Positions 16,804 to 25,707 of a stretch of DNA of 64,000 bases are shown here, piece by piece. The translations under genes and the position numbers were made by a program. The stretch covers positions 2,636,001 to 2,700,000 of the forward strand of contig NZ_CP147737.1 in NCBI RefSeq assembly GCF_037265215.1. The letters run 5' to 3'. The notes beneath the pieces are model-generated. The model was not told the DNA's origin. It was given only the letters and a program-made list of their open reading frames with translations, and ran no database searches. Positions within the stretch are counted from its first letter, which is position 1, and every line of letters begins with the position of its first letter. This DNA comes from Xenorhabdus griffiniae (GTDB lineage Bacteria > Pseudomonadota > Gammaproteobacteria > Enterobacterales > Enterobacteriaceae).

Positions 16804-17757
16804 TCACCATGTCTTATCTGCCAGGACGCCACCACGCAAAGTTCCTGCGTCTACACTATGAAACAAAGGCAAAAAACTTGTGGGTAATGGACGAGTAAAC
16901 TCACTGCTAAGCCAACAACGCAACAAGCAACGATCATGTTTTTCATCATTTTCAAAACAAGTGCGAGCATGTAATGTAATGTGGTTATTGACCATTACCA
17001 ACATTCCTTTACTGAAGTTCAGTTCAGCGTAATGACCAGGCTGTTCAACAATTGAATCCATATCTGTTAACATCTGTTTGATTTCTTGTGACTGCTCTAT
17101 GCCATGGCGAACTACTGAGTCGTTAAATTTACGTATATAACGTAAAACGAATTGATCATGATTTTCACTCAATAGCGGCAAAGCAATCCAAGATTGATCA
17201 CCTTCATCACGCAAATCATGAGGAATGGGCTTTTTTAGGTGAGAAAGCCAAGTAAACTGGCGTTGTTCTGCTTGCAATACTACATCGGCAGAAGAACGAA
17301 TGCGAAAAGCACCTCCGCGAGCAGCAGGGCTCCAACAACCCAGCACAGTGATATCTGCCCTATCAGAATGAAAAGCGAGCTCTTGATTAGTTAAGTGTCC
17401 ACGTTGTGGCATATTAAGACTATCGCGTACACCATGATCACGAACTTCTTTTAAGTAATGTCCTTGTTTGTTAATTGAAACTGGAATACCAAACCAAAGG
17501 CAAAACTTATTAAACAATGCTCGAAATGGCTCAGCCGATAGAGATTTGAGCATTGGGGAATCATGCACTACTACACCACTTTCCAACTCAAGTTCTCGAT
17601 GCAAATTACGACGCAATATATCATCGCTTTTATCAGGTTGATAGCCTTCCGCCATTGCGCTAAGCAGAGCTTCCAGCGACTGATTAAAACGAGCCGAACG
17701 TTCAAACACGATATTTCCTCGCCAGGCAATCGGGCGCGGGTAGGAAGAAAAACTCAT
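16804..17757 (-). CDS. TauD/clavaminate synthase-like Fe(II)/2OG dioxygenase
   Basis: A 317-residue non-haem iron oxygenase. The iron ligands HxD appear in ELAFHSDRADITVLGCW; the distal His is probably in NNHITLHART and the 2-oxoglutarate-binding Arg in DRCLLRCWLS. The pattern matches the TauD/CAS-like family, which hydroxylates free or carrier-bound amino acids, often at the beta carbon of Asn/Arg. It overlaps the preceding amidotransferase gene by four bases. A likely task is hydroxylation of an amino acid building block. Confidence 0.82.
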   Translation of the reverse strand: MSFSSYPRPIAWRGNIVFERSARFNQSLEALLSAMAEGYQPDKSDDILRRNLHRELELESGVVVHDSPMLKSLSAEPFRALFNKFCLWFGIPVSINKQGHYLKEVRDHGVRDSLNMPQRGHLTNQELAFHSDRADITVLGCWSPAARGGAFRIRSSADVVLQAEQRQFTWLSHLKKPIPHDLRDEGDQSWIALPLLSENHDQFVLRYIRKFNDSVVRHGIEQSQEIKQMLTDMDSIVEQPGHYAELNFSKGMLVMVNNHITLHARTCFENDEKHDRCLLRCWLSSEFTRPLPTSFLPLFHSVDAGTLRGGVLADKTW

Positions 17758-19349
17758 AAATTCACCTCATATTCTTGTTGCCAAAGGGAAAGCGTAGTTA
17801 GAGTAAAAAGTTGAGTATTATCCGCCGTTTCTATATATGCAGGCGTTAAATTCACCAGACCGATATTGCGTAATGTCTCGCAGTGTTCCTGCAGATAATG
17901 ACGCATTTCCTGTACTGCTTTAGGCCAATAGGCGAAGGGTAATCGGAAGTGCTGCTTAGGTTTCCATTGCCAGTTTGGTAGCCGTTTCTTGAGTAAATTA
18001 CATAGTGGGGCTTTAGTTATACCATCCACAAGGCGTGTAGAACGACTTGCCAGCATACCGAGTCCAGCATGTAAATAAGGTGTCCGAGCTTCAATTGTGC
18101 GTGACATCAGGAGATGATCAGCTCGACGCAGCAGAGGCTCCAAAGAGTAATGCAGATCGAAATAGTCAATAGCTGCTTCATACCCTTTCTTTAGGGCTGA
18201 ATGAGAAATTTCTTCAATTTGATCATTCAATTCAGAAGCAATTTTAGAAGAAAATAACTTTGCTTTGTTTTGGTAGTCGCCGAACCAAATGCGAGCAAAG
18301 CTGCCTGCATCATGTATCTTTGATTGTTGTAGGTCAAGGTGGCGAGGATAGCCCCAGAACAACTCGTCAGCACCCTCCCCCAACAATACACAGTGGTATC
18401 CTGCATCCCCGACTGCATCCGCTAATTGTTGATACATCAGCAGGCTAGACATACGGGTTGCTGTACCAAAGTTTTTTACCGCCTTTCGCAACACAGGCAT
18501 AAAAGCGGCTTGTTCCAGATAAATCCGATGCAAATTGGGTTGTTGGTGCACTGACTCCTCGGCACTTTCTAAGGCCAAAGTGAATTTAGCTATATCAGGC
18601 TTCATCCAGGTATTAAGCAGAGTTGAGTCTATCCCTCCACTGAGTAACAGTGCTGATGGACGAAATGTCGCTTTACAATGGCTGATAGCCTCACCTAATG
18701 TTTCTTCAATTGAATGCGATGATGGTTCAGTTTGAGGAGAAAAATGCTGGCGTTGAATCAACTGTGCTTGCCCTTTGCTAAGCGTAAATCTTAACTGCTC
18801 CCCGGGGGCGACAAGGCGTATACCGGAAAATAAACTTTCGCCTTCTAAAGTAACCCCTGTTGCCACAGCCTGAGCTATCGCAGCGATATTTGGTGCACAC
18901 TCACCCAACAAAGTCAGTATCGGTGTAAGCTCGGATGAAAATATCAGCCGTCCACGATCTGCTTGATAAAAATAGTAGAGAGGTTTGATGCCGTAACTAT
19001 CACGTTGTAGTGTCAATGAAGCACTATGCGGTTGCCATAATGCCAGCGCAAACATTCCATCTGGCAGTATTCCTTTTTTTATTCCCTCACAAAGCAAGCG
19101 AACTTCATCCACAATTCCCACATTTGGAGAGTAAACTTCACCATTATATGCGGCATAAGTTTCTCCATATTTCACTGGTATTGGTAGTGAGGCTGCACTA
19201 GACATTGGCAGGCGTGTCATTCCTAATGCACCTGCAGGCAAGTCAACAAATCCATTACCATAAGGACCTCGATGATGAAGATCCTGAAGTGCTTGACGAA
19301 AACGAGCACCATCAAACCCTGGTCCAATATCACCCAAAATGCCACACAT
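17754..19349 (-). CDS. asparagine synthetase B-like amidotransferase
   Basis: A 531-residue protein of the AsnB/beta-lactam synthetase superfamily. It starts MCGILGDIG, so after Met removal the glutaminase nucleophile Cys1 is exposed; AAYNGEVY supplies the glutamine-binding Asn/Glu. The synthetase domain has the ATP-pyrophosphatase loop LLLSGGIDSTLLN near residue 230 and GEGADELFWGYPRH. Because the Cys nucleophile is present, glutamine-dependent amide formation is favoured over beta-lactam closure (those enzymes usually lack it), but intramolecular cyclisation remains possible. The Cys2 rule also fixes the start codon. Confidence 0.85.
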   Translation of the reverse strand: MCGILGDIGPGFDGARFRQALQDLHHRGPYGNGFVDLPAGALGMTRLPMSSAASLPIPVKYGETYAAYNGEVYSPNVGIVDEVRLLCEGIKKGILPDGMFALALWQPHSASLTLQRDSYGIKPLYYFYQADRGRLIFSSELTPILTLLGECAPNIAAIAQAVATGVTLEGESLFSGIRLVAPGEQLRFTLSKGQAQLIQRQHFSPQTEPSSHSIEETLGEAISHCKATFRPSALLLSGGIDSTLLNTWMKPDIAKFTLALESAEESVHQQPNLHRIYLEQAAFMPVLRKAVKNFGTATRMSSLLMYQQLADAVGDAGYHCVLLGEGADELFWGYPRHLDLQQSKIHDAGSFARIWFGDYQNKAKLFSSKIASELNDQIEEISHSALKKGYEAAIDYFDLHYSLEPLLRRADHLLMSRTIEARTPYLHAGLGMLASRSTRLVDGITKAPLCNLLKKRLPNWQWKPKQHFRLPFAYWPKAVQEMRHYLQEHCETLRNIGLVNLTPAYIETADNTQLFTLTTLSLWQQEYEVNL

Positions 19350-20827
19350 TATGATACTCCCTGGGTAATAAGTTCAGTAATAGCGCATCGGTCGTGTTTA
19401 CCGGCACCATTTAGTGGGAGTTTTTTATTGAGGCAAAAAACAGAACGCGGGGCACGGGATATACCTAAATGCTGCTGTAACCAAATTAGCAGAACACTTT
19501 CTTGCCCAAGTTCTCCTTGAATAACCGCGATGTAATCTTCACCATAAATATCACAGTGCACTTTCAGACAACATACATCTATCACATCACTACGGGTATT
19601 TAACAATTGTTCACATTCGTTAAGGTGGAACAGATTTCCCCCTTTATTTACCGTTCCATCCACGCGACCCAGCACATAAAACCCACCCTGCTCATCGAAA
19701 TAGGCTATATCTTGGGTATCCAACCAGCCATCATGTACCATTTGTGCCGTTAGCTCAGGCTGATTTACATATCCTGAAAACAGACTGGGTGTTTTCACCC
19801 ATAATCGCCCGCGAAAACCAGGTTGGGTAATTTCATGGCCCTGTTCATCAGTTAAACGTAGTGTCAGGCCAACAGCAGGTCCTACCGTATTGTCAAATCT
19901 ATTTCTATTTAAGCGACCAAATAAAAAGGCAAAGCCACACTCACTCAATCCATAAATGTTCGCTAGCGGAGCAAAATTACGCTGAAATTCATCTTGTAAA
20001 CCAGCATCCAAGCGAGCTGAACCAGACACGCACAATAAGCGGGATAATGGAAAAGGAACCGTGAGCGGAACCCCTTCCTTAACCATAAAATTGACAATGG
20101 GTGGAACCATATAGAGAAAACTGATATTGAATCGTTCTACTAGCGACCAAAATTGTATGCAGTCAGACCAGCAATGTTGCGGAAGTAGTACTACACTGCC
20201 ACCATATAGTAAGGGAAACAGGAAGTTGATACCAAGTATCCCTAATCCGCTAACTCGATAAAAGCAGCCGGCACGAGTATGTTCTCCTATCTTTAGGCAG
20301 CGCTGACCAATGGCATAAGCGCTCACCATAGCTTGCTGACTGAGAACGATACCTTTAGGTTTACCTGTAGTTCCTGAGGTAAAAATAATCATTCTGCTAT
20401 TTGCGGCTGCATGCTCATCAAACATCTCAACAGAATCGAATGAAAAGTCAGGAATAAATTGCAATGTGGCAAACTCATCCTGAATAGGGACAGCACTTAC
20501 CAATATCTGTAGCACCATCTCATCAATAATTGCCTGTTTTGCTGTAATACCCCATTCAGGATCGATTAGGACCAAATCTTTTCCTGAACGGATAACGCCA
20601 TAAATCATACACAGGCAGTTATAGCTGTTGTCCAGTATCACACCAATACCTTTGCCAGGTAAATCCGCAAACTGCCAAGCCAAAGCATCGACAAGCATAT
20701 TGGTTTCTTTCCATCGATATTCAATAGCTGATTCGGGTTTTAAGGCATCAATCAACAAAGATTGCTGTGGCGAACTAAGGGCTTTCTTACGGAGTGTAGT
20801 ATCCAGCGTGATAGGCAGATATTCCAT
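19349..20827 (-). CDS. stand-alone acyl-adenylate ligase (ANL superfamily)
   Basis: A 492-residue AMP-forming ligase with MIIFTSGTTGKPKG (P-loop), YGLSECGFAF, DTQDIAYFDEQGGFYVLGR and the C-terminal catalytic Lys in LNGAGKHDR. No carrier domain is attached. Its overall form is closer to acyl-CoA/aryl ligases than to NRPS A domains. It would activate a carboxylic acid, perhaps the product of the DRE-TIM aldolase/methyltransferase branch, for transfer to a carrier or CoA. It lies eight bases after the methyltransferase and one base overlaps the amidotransferase gene. Confidence 0.85.
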   Translation of the reverse strand: MEYLPITLDTTLRKKALSSPQQSLLIDALKPESAIEYRWKETNMLVDALAWQFADLPGKGIGVILDNSYNCLCMIYGVIRSGKDLVLIDPEWGITAKQAIIDEMVLQILVSAVPIQDEFATLQFIPDFSFDSVEMFDEHAAANSRMIIFTSGTTGKPKGIVLSQQAMVSAYAIGQRCLKIGEHTRAGCFYRVSGLGILGINFLFPLLYGGSVVLLPQHCWSDCIQFWSLVERFNISFLYMVPPIVNFMVKEGVPLTVPFPLSRLLCVSGSARLDAGLQDEFQRNFAPLANIYGLSECGFAFLFGRLNRNRFDNTVGPAVGLTLRLTDEQGHEITQPGFRGRLWVKTPSLFSGYVNQPELTAQMVHDGWLDTQDIAYFDEQGGFYVLGRVDGTVNKGGNLFHLNECEQLLNTRSDVIDVCCLKVHCDIYGEDYIAVIQGELGQESVLLIWLQQHLGISRAPRSVFCLNKKLPLNGAGKHDRCAITELITQGVS

Positions 20828-20835
20828 CTGTCCTC

Positions 20836-21582
20836 CTAGCGCTTTACCGCAGTAAAAGCATGGATATCAAAGTTAACAGCAATCGGATTGACACCGCCAA
20901 TTGTCATGACATTTTCCATAAATTCATGAGCGTAAGCCTCCCCGCCTTCCAGTTCAATATAGCGAGTCACGTAGCTAGTCGACAAAAAAAACAAGGCTAT
21001 TTCTTCCGCAGAAAGGAAAATAATATTGGCAAACACCTCACGTTGTGCGTTATGCAGGTGTGGACAGTTACGCATCAGTTCGAGCGTATCATCATATTGT
21101 GTCAGACGGGGATCTCGGTGTTTTGCCCAGCGCGAGATCAACTCTTTTTCTATATAATCGCGCAATGGCCCATAAACCATTGGAAAATCATATTTATAGG
21201 CGCAAAAAAGCCCTCCGGATTTTAACCACTTTTGTAAATTCATTAACACTACTTGACGATCCATCCAGTAAAATGAGGTTGCACTGGTTATCAGGTCATA
21301 ATTGCGTGGCGGAGAAAAAGTTTCTGCTGGAGATACGCTAAACGTTATATCAGGATAGCTATGACACGCTCGCTCAATAAGAGCATCACCAAGATCACAT
21401 CCTTGAACATAAACAAAATACTCTTTCAGACGAATGGTAGAAACCCCATTACCGCAGCCAATATCCAATGCAGCTTCATTTGAAGGTGCTCGGACAGAGA
21501 GTGAACGATATAACTCATCGGGGTAGGTGATCTTTCCTCTTACGACATCATAAGATCCTGCATTTTTATTAAATTGTTTCAC
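20836..21582 (-). CDS. class I SAM-dependent methyltransferase
   Basis: A 248-residue methyltransferase: ALDIGCGNGVSTIRL is motif I (SAM binding), QGCDLGDALI motif II, and YDLITSATSFYWMD motif IV. The early part resembles trans-aconitate/carboxyl O-methyltransferases, suggesting that a carboxylate or alcohol is methylated, but the substrate is not evident. It overlaps the upstream aldolase-cupin gene by four bases, so methylation of that enzyme's product is plausible. Confidence 0.85.
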   Translation of the reverse strand: MKQFNKNAGSYDVVRGKITYPDELYRSLSVRAPSNEAALDIGCGNGVSTIRLKEYFVYVQGCDLGDALIERACHSYPDITFSVSPAETFSPPRNYDLITSATSFYWMDRQVVLMNLQKWLKSGGLFCAYKYDFPMVYGPLRDYIEKELISRWAKHRDPRLTQYDDTLELMRNCPHLHNAQREVFANIIFLSAEEIALFFLSTSYVTRYIELEGGEAYAHEFMENVMTIGGVNPIAVNFDIHAFTAVKR

Positions 21583-22955
21583 TGTGTTATCTCCAATAAA
21601 CTTTCATGGTAATCGCCTTTATGAACAAAGTTAATATAGGTGCCACAACCGCGAATAAAGCGATAGGAGTGAGCCACACCCGCTGGGATAAAAACACTGG
21701 CTGGGCTATGTATATGACGAATATCACCCCCAAGATCGACTTCCACCTCTAGGCCGATATAGTCCTGACCATCTCCTAAGAACAAGAATACGGAGTCACA
21801 ATTATGAGTGTGGCTATCAACATGACCTATCTCTGCAGACTCATCAGCGCCTATCATCGAAAATTGGCGGGCAATAAAATAGTAGGGAGACCCATCTATC
21901 AACCGTTTATCCAACATCACAAAACGTTTTCCTGGACCGTGGCGGTGATACTTAAGTTCTGTTGAAGATTTTTCCAACGGAACCAGAAAAAGTTCTTGTT
22001 CTTGTAAGGGAGTAAAATGCTCCAGAGAGATGTGTCCCTTGATGAGTTTTGGATCAAAAATGCTGTAAGCAGCACTGTCTTTCTGCATAGCAAGTTGGTG
22101 CAAGCGGGCAACATGTACAAACGCATTTTTACCTACAACCGGTTGCATTGGAGACATGGGTATTCGGCTATACGCTTCTACTAATTCAGAAAGCGCCAAA
22201 ATTCGGGAAATATCAAAACGATTTTGTTCAAAACGTGTAGCAAGCAGCGTAATCAATTGGAAAGTATCAGTGATACCTGCACGTTCACCTATGCCATTGC
22301 AACTCGTAGAGATCCATTCAACTCCCGCTTCAATCGCTTTTAACGTGTTAGCTAGCGCGAGTCCTCTATCGTTATGAACATGATATTCAAGAACAATATC
22401 AGGAAACTCATAGCGTAATAGCGATAACACATCAAAAGTTTCATCAGGTAGTAGAATACCTACACTATCAGCGAAACAAATACGATTAGCACCTGCTTCA
22501 CGAGCAGTTATAATCATACTGACCAAGTCAGGGACTGCAGTACGCCCGGCATCTTCAATGGTTGCCCTAACTAACAACCCTTGTTCACGGGCATATCGGA
22601 TAGAAGAACCAAACATGGCTAACAACTCTGCGCGGCTCTTACCTTTAAACTTCGTTGCCATTGAAATTTCATTAATAGAGGCGAACAATCCAACCCAATG
22701 AGCCCCAGTTTGTAACACGGCATCGATATCTTCCAAACGAGCTCTGGCGTGAGCTAATACTGGCACAGGTGAGGTTGCTACCACAGCTTGAACACGTTCT
22801 ACTTCTTTCGACGAAATAAAAGGATGTCCACACTCAATCGTATCTACCCCTAATGCTGCTATTTCTCGGGAAAGTAATACCGACTGTTCAGTAGTAAAAC
22901 AACACTGGCGAGTTTGCATGCCTTCTCTCAAGGTGCAATCAATAATACGTATCAT
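21579..22955 (-). CDS. DRE-TIM metallolyase (homocitrate/isopropylmalate synthase-like) fused to a cupin
   Basis: A 458-residue fusion. Residues about 1-310 are an HMGL-like aldolase barrel: IIDCTLREGMQTRQ (metal Asp and catalytic Arg), EYHVHNDRGLALAN (metal His-x-His) and CNGIGERAG. Such enzymes add acetyl-CoA or a similar acyl-CoA to a 2-oxo acid. Residues about 320-458 look like a cupin: HVDSHTHNCDSVFLFLG and PASVFIPAGVAHSYRF give a possible metal site. The fusion is unusual; the cupin could isomerise, decarboxylate or epimerise the aldolase product. It begins four bases within the preceding small gene. Confidence 0.78.
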   Translation of the reverse strand: MIRIIDCTLREGMQTRQCCFTTEQSVLLSREIAALGVDTIECGHPFISSKEVERVQAVVATSPVPVLAHARARLEDIDAVLQTGAHWVGLFASINEISMATKFKGKSRAELLAMFGSSIRYAREQGLLVRATIEDAGRTAVPDLVSMIITAREAGANRICFADSVGILLPDETFDVLSLLRYEFPDIVLEYHVHNDRGLALANTLKAIEAGVEWISTSCNGIGERAGITDTFQLITLLATRFEQNRFDISRILALSELVEAYSRIPMSPMQPVVGKNAFVHVARLHQLAMQKDSAAYSIFDPKLIKGHISLEHFTPLQEQELFLVPLEKSSTELKYHRHGPGKRFVMLDKRLIDGSPYYFIARQFSMIGADESAEIGHVDSHTHNCDSVFLFLGDGQDYIGLEVEVDLGGDIRHIHSPASVFIPAGVAHSYRFIRGCGTYINFVHKGDYHESLLEITQ

Positions 22956-23176
22956 GTAGGGTGCTCCATACTTCTGACCAAGGTTTCAAAACAAGGTGCA
23001 GCCTGAAAATCCATAATTTTTGGTGCATGATTAAATTGTCGAGCAAAGCGTGCTAGAAAAGTCACCATTTTCATTGAATGATTTAATAGTTCCTTGAGGG
23101 ATTCATCAATATTGGCTTCTGAAATCTCTCTATCAGGGAAAATAATTTTTAGATTATCAATTACCCATACTTTCAT
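22952..23176 (-). CDS. small hypothetical protein in the biosynthetic operon
   Basis: A 74-residue protein without recognised domain, seven bases after the oxygenase gene and overlapping the aldolase start (ATGA). It is acidic/helical in the middle (EANIDESLKELLNHSMKMV). It lacks the DSL/GxxS phosphopantetheine motif, so it is not a typical carrier protein, and lacks MbtH motifs. Strict coupling on both sides suggests that it is a real, needed part of the pathway, perhaps a small scaffold or carrier-like helper. Confidence 0.65.
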   Translation of the reverse strand: MKVWVIDNLKIIFPDREISEANIDESLKELLNHSMKMVTFLARFARQFNHAPKIMDFQAAPCFETLVRSMEHPT

Positions 23177-23183
23177 ATTTGCC

Positions 23184-23825
23184 TCACATTAGTCTTTGAT
23201 ATTCGTTCTCTTCAACAAACACTATTGGCATGCCTATACGCAATTGACCGCTGATATTCATGTAACTCCCATGGGGGGTTTTTGCAGGCCATACCGAGAT
23301 ATCTCCTGCTTGAAGTGATACATCCTTTAGTTCTTCCTGAGAAATTCGGTTTTTTTCGAGGTCTATACACTTAAACATGGGATAATTTAGATCGAACTCA
23401 TGCGGATAAACCACATCAGTATCGGGCAGATAAAACATACCTCCGTTCTCTTTAAATGCCGGGGTCAAAGCTACCCAGAACGTCCAAGCGGTATTAAAGG
23501 GTTTTTCCCACAATGCAATGTCCTGATGTAGAGGAATAAACGATTCATCAGCATGACGTTTAATAAAAGCTGCATGACGTAACAAACGAGGGTTATCAAG
23601 GTACTGACTTACGATTTTCGTCAGCCCGGAATCATAACACCATGCCTGCCAGAATTGCGGGTCATGATTAGAGATGTTACGGATTTTTTTTGCATAACGC
23701 AGTTTATCATCACCAATATCAAACTCTGGCTCTAGCCCTGCAGACGGAGAATCGGATTGTGCAAGAATCCAGTCCAGCGCCAGTTTTTGAAAATCGGATG
23801 AAATTGCCTGCTTATGAAATATCAT
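23184..23825 (-). CDS. phytanoyl-CoA dioxygenase-like (PhyH) oxygenase
   Basis: A 213-residue Fe(II)/2-oxoglutarate oxygenase of the PhyH type. FIPLHQDIALWE carries the HxD ligands, KTPHGSYMNISGQLRIGMPI the distal His and the 2OG-binding Arg. PhyH relatives hydroxylate, halogenate or epimerise natural-product intermediates; no halogenase Gly substitution is seen, so hydroxylation is the default. It overlaps the thioesterase gene by four bases. This is the second such oxygenase in the operon, from a different subfamily. Confidence 0.83.
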   Translation of the reverse strand: MIFHKQAISSDFQKLALDWILAQSDSPSAGLEPEFDIGDDKLRYAKKIRNISNHDPQFWQAWCYDSGLTKIVSQYLDNPRLLRHAAFIKRHADESFIPLHQDIALWEKPFNTAWTFWVALTPAFKENGGMFYLPDTDVVYPHEFDLNYPMFKCIDLEKNRISQEELKDVSLQAGDISVWPAKTPHGSYMNISGQLRIGMPIVFVEENEYQRLM

Positions 23826-24430
23826 GAAAAGGTAACCTCTTGAGTTAGTTGGATAAGGTAAGAAATCACGTTACTCTCTTTCATCACCTCATGGTGACAT
23901 ACGGAGGCATCGAATTGATGGATATTCTGGATCAACAAATGCCAGTCAATGTTTACGTTGATATTATTTCGAGTGCTACGTATCCACCATGCTTGTTGCA
24001 AGGCTGGTTTTGGTTGCCATTGGCTGAATAGGCTAATGTTATTTAGAATGACAGGTAACTTTATTTCATTAAGCTCCTGCATCAAGGAAAGCCAGTCTTG
24101 TATATCTGTTGTTAGCCAGTGCTGGTACTGTTCGTCGATAGGCATTTCACGTAACGAAGACGAAGGCAAATGGCTGTCCACCATAACTAAGCGGGCAGTA
24201 GGGAAATTGCGTTGGCAGAGTTCATATCCCAGAGCACCACCGAACGAATAGCCAATAATCCAAGTCGGCTTATATTTCAATCCATCAGCGATAAGATCAG
24301 CCAGTTCAGAAAGATCTTCTTTCATAGCTAATGTGTGATAATTAACGCTTTCCACCTGTTCAGGCAGATGGGAAAGCAGGGACTGAAAACAACTGGGATG
24401 TCCGATGAAATCAGGAAGCAAAAGTATCAT
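23822..24430 (-). CDS. type II thioesterase-like alpha/beta hydrolase
   Basis: A 202-residue small hydrolase, MILLLPDFIGHPSCF at the oxyanion region and TWIIGYSFGGALGYEL with the nucleophile Ser (GYSFGG). A C-terminal His candidate lies in VCHHEVM. The size and the position directly after the free condensation domain point to a thioesterase that releases the finished product or clears stalled carrier-bound groups. Coupled on both sides (TGATG and ATGA junctions). Confidence 0.8.
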   Translation of the reverse strand: MILLLPDFIGHPSCFQSLLSHLPEQVESVNYHTLAMKEDLSELADLIADGLKYKPTWIIGYSFGGALGYELCQRNFPTARLVMVDSHLPSSSLREMPIDEQYQHWLTTDIQDWLSLMQELNEIKLPVILNNISLFSQWQPKPALQQAWWIRSTRNNINVNIDWHLLIQNIHQFDASVCHHEVMKESNVISYLIQLTQEVTFS

Positions 24431-25707
24431 CAGGTCAGCTCCTCCACCAAGATACTGTGTAAAGCATTGCTAAATGTTTCTCCCCAGCGGGTTGTCAGCT
24501 TAACGTGCCAGAATCCTGGTTCTCCATGAGTGACAGTTATGGTGATAGGTTTCCTGCTACGAAATTCAGGATGATGCTGAAATCCTTCCATTACTATTGG
24601 TGTATCTATGAAGTTGATCATCACGATAGCATCACGATAATTAAGCTCACACAGAGAAGTAATTTCCTCCTGGGGCAGCTGTGCGTGCTCTAGCCACGAC
24701 AAACGTAGCTGGTCAAACTCTGTGACTTCATAGCGAGCATCCAGCAGTATCGGTAACAGATTGACATAACATCCACTGCCCGTATTTCGCCGCCCTATAC
24801 GGCGCAAAGTAACCGGGGTTATTGCTAACTGAGGACCATTAATATTCAGCTTAGCCAATGTCCGTGATAGGGACAGAATCATACGGGTAAACATTTGTGG
24901 CTCATCGTGTAATGTAAAGCTCATCAATGAGCTATCGGGTAACAACTCCCATGTCGGAGGCATGACCAGTGTGCTGAAAAGCGCTTTTTGATTACACCAG
25001 AAAGTTTGTAGCCGTTCTCGGTGTACTATAATTTGTTGTTCTAAGACCCAAATTTGTTGAATAAAATCCAGGTCCGGCTCTGGCCATGCTGCGGTCTTTA
25101 ACCAAACATGTACCCGGGAAAGTAATGTCTGAACAAAATCAACATCCGCAATCAGGTGATGCAGCCATATTCCCCACCGCATATCCTTACTACAACGTGC
25201 ATATACGACCCTCAGCATTCCTCTTTTAAACACAGAGTGAGGGTACTGTAATTGTTCGCGAATAAAAGCCTGAGCATCTGCATACTGCACAGATTCCTGA
25301 TATTCAGGTTCAGCATTATATGGTGAGGTAAAAAGGCGTAATTCGAGTCCACTATCTCCCCACTCCACCGCACTATTGAGAAGTGGAAAAGTTCTATATA
25401 GACCTTCGATCAAATTTTTTAGTTTGGAAGGTTCTGGAGGGACAGAGTCTGGTGCCAGGTAGAACAATCCGAATTGTGAACAGTCTCCGGAAATAATCTC
25501 ACTCAGTACCATTGCATTAAGCCAGCAAGGAAGTGACAAAATGCAGGAACTATCACTATAAGAGGTAAGCAGCTGTTCTTTTTCTTGCTGTAGCCAGGAA
25601 CGTTCCTCTTGATCTAACTGTTGCCACTGACCATAAATAATCAGCCGATTACCAAATGGTAAGCAATAAATTTGCCGCTGAGAGAACTTCTCAAAGATTT
25701 CATTCAT
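24430..25707 (-). CDS. free-standing NRPS condensation-type domain
   Basis: A 425-residue condensation-fold protein. The catalytic motif reads WLHHLIADVDF, that is HHxxxD followed by V where G is usual. Other parts (latch and floor loops: CYVNLLPILLD, INFIDTP) fit the family in a divergent form. It follows the A-T protein by a four-base overlap, so it probably joins the carrier-bound amino acid to a second substrate; free-standing C domains can make amides or esters with soluble amines or alcohols. The Gly-to-Val change may alter, but need not abolish, activity. Confidence 0.82.
   Translation of the reverse strand: MNEIFEKFSQRQIYCLPFGNRLIIYGQWQQLDQEERSWLQQEKEQLLTSYSDSSCILSLPCWLNAMVLSEIISGDCSQFGLFYLAPDSVPPEPSKLKNLIEGLYRTFPLLNSAVEWGDSGLELRLFTSPYNAEPEYQESVQYADAQAFIREQLQYPHSVFKRGMLRVVYARCSKDMRWGIWLHHLIADVDFVQTLLSRVHVWLKTAAWPEPDLDFIQQIWVLEQQIIVHRERLQTFWCNQKALFSTLVMPPTWELLPDSSLMSFTLHDEPQMFTRMILSLSRTLAKLNINGPQLAITPVTLRRIGRRNTGSGCYVNLLPILLDARYEVTEFDQLRLSWLEHAQLPQEEITSLCELNYRDAIVMINFIDTPIVMEGFQHHPEFRSRKPITITVTHGEPGFWHVKLTTRWGETFSNALHSILVEELT

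Noticed and set aside
22952..23176. Small biosynthetic protein as a carrier protein or MbtH
   Set aside because: It lacks the phosphopantetheine Ser motif and the conserved MbtH tryptophans.
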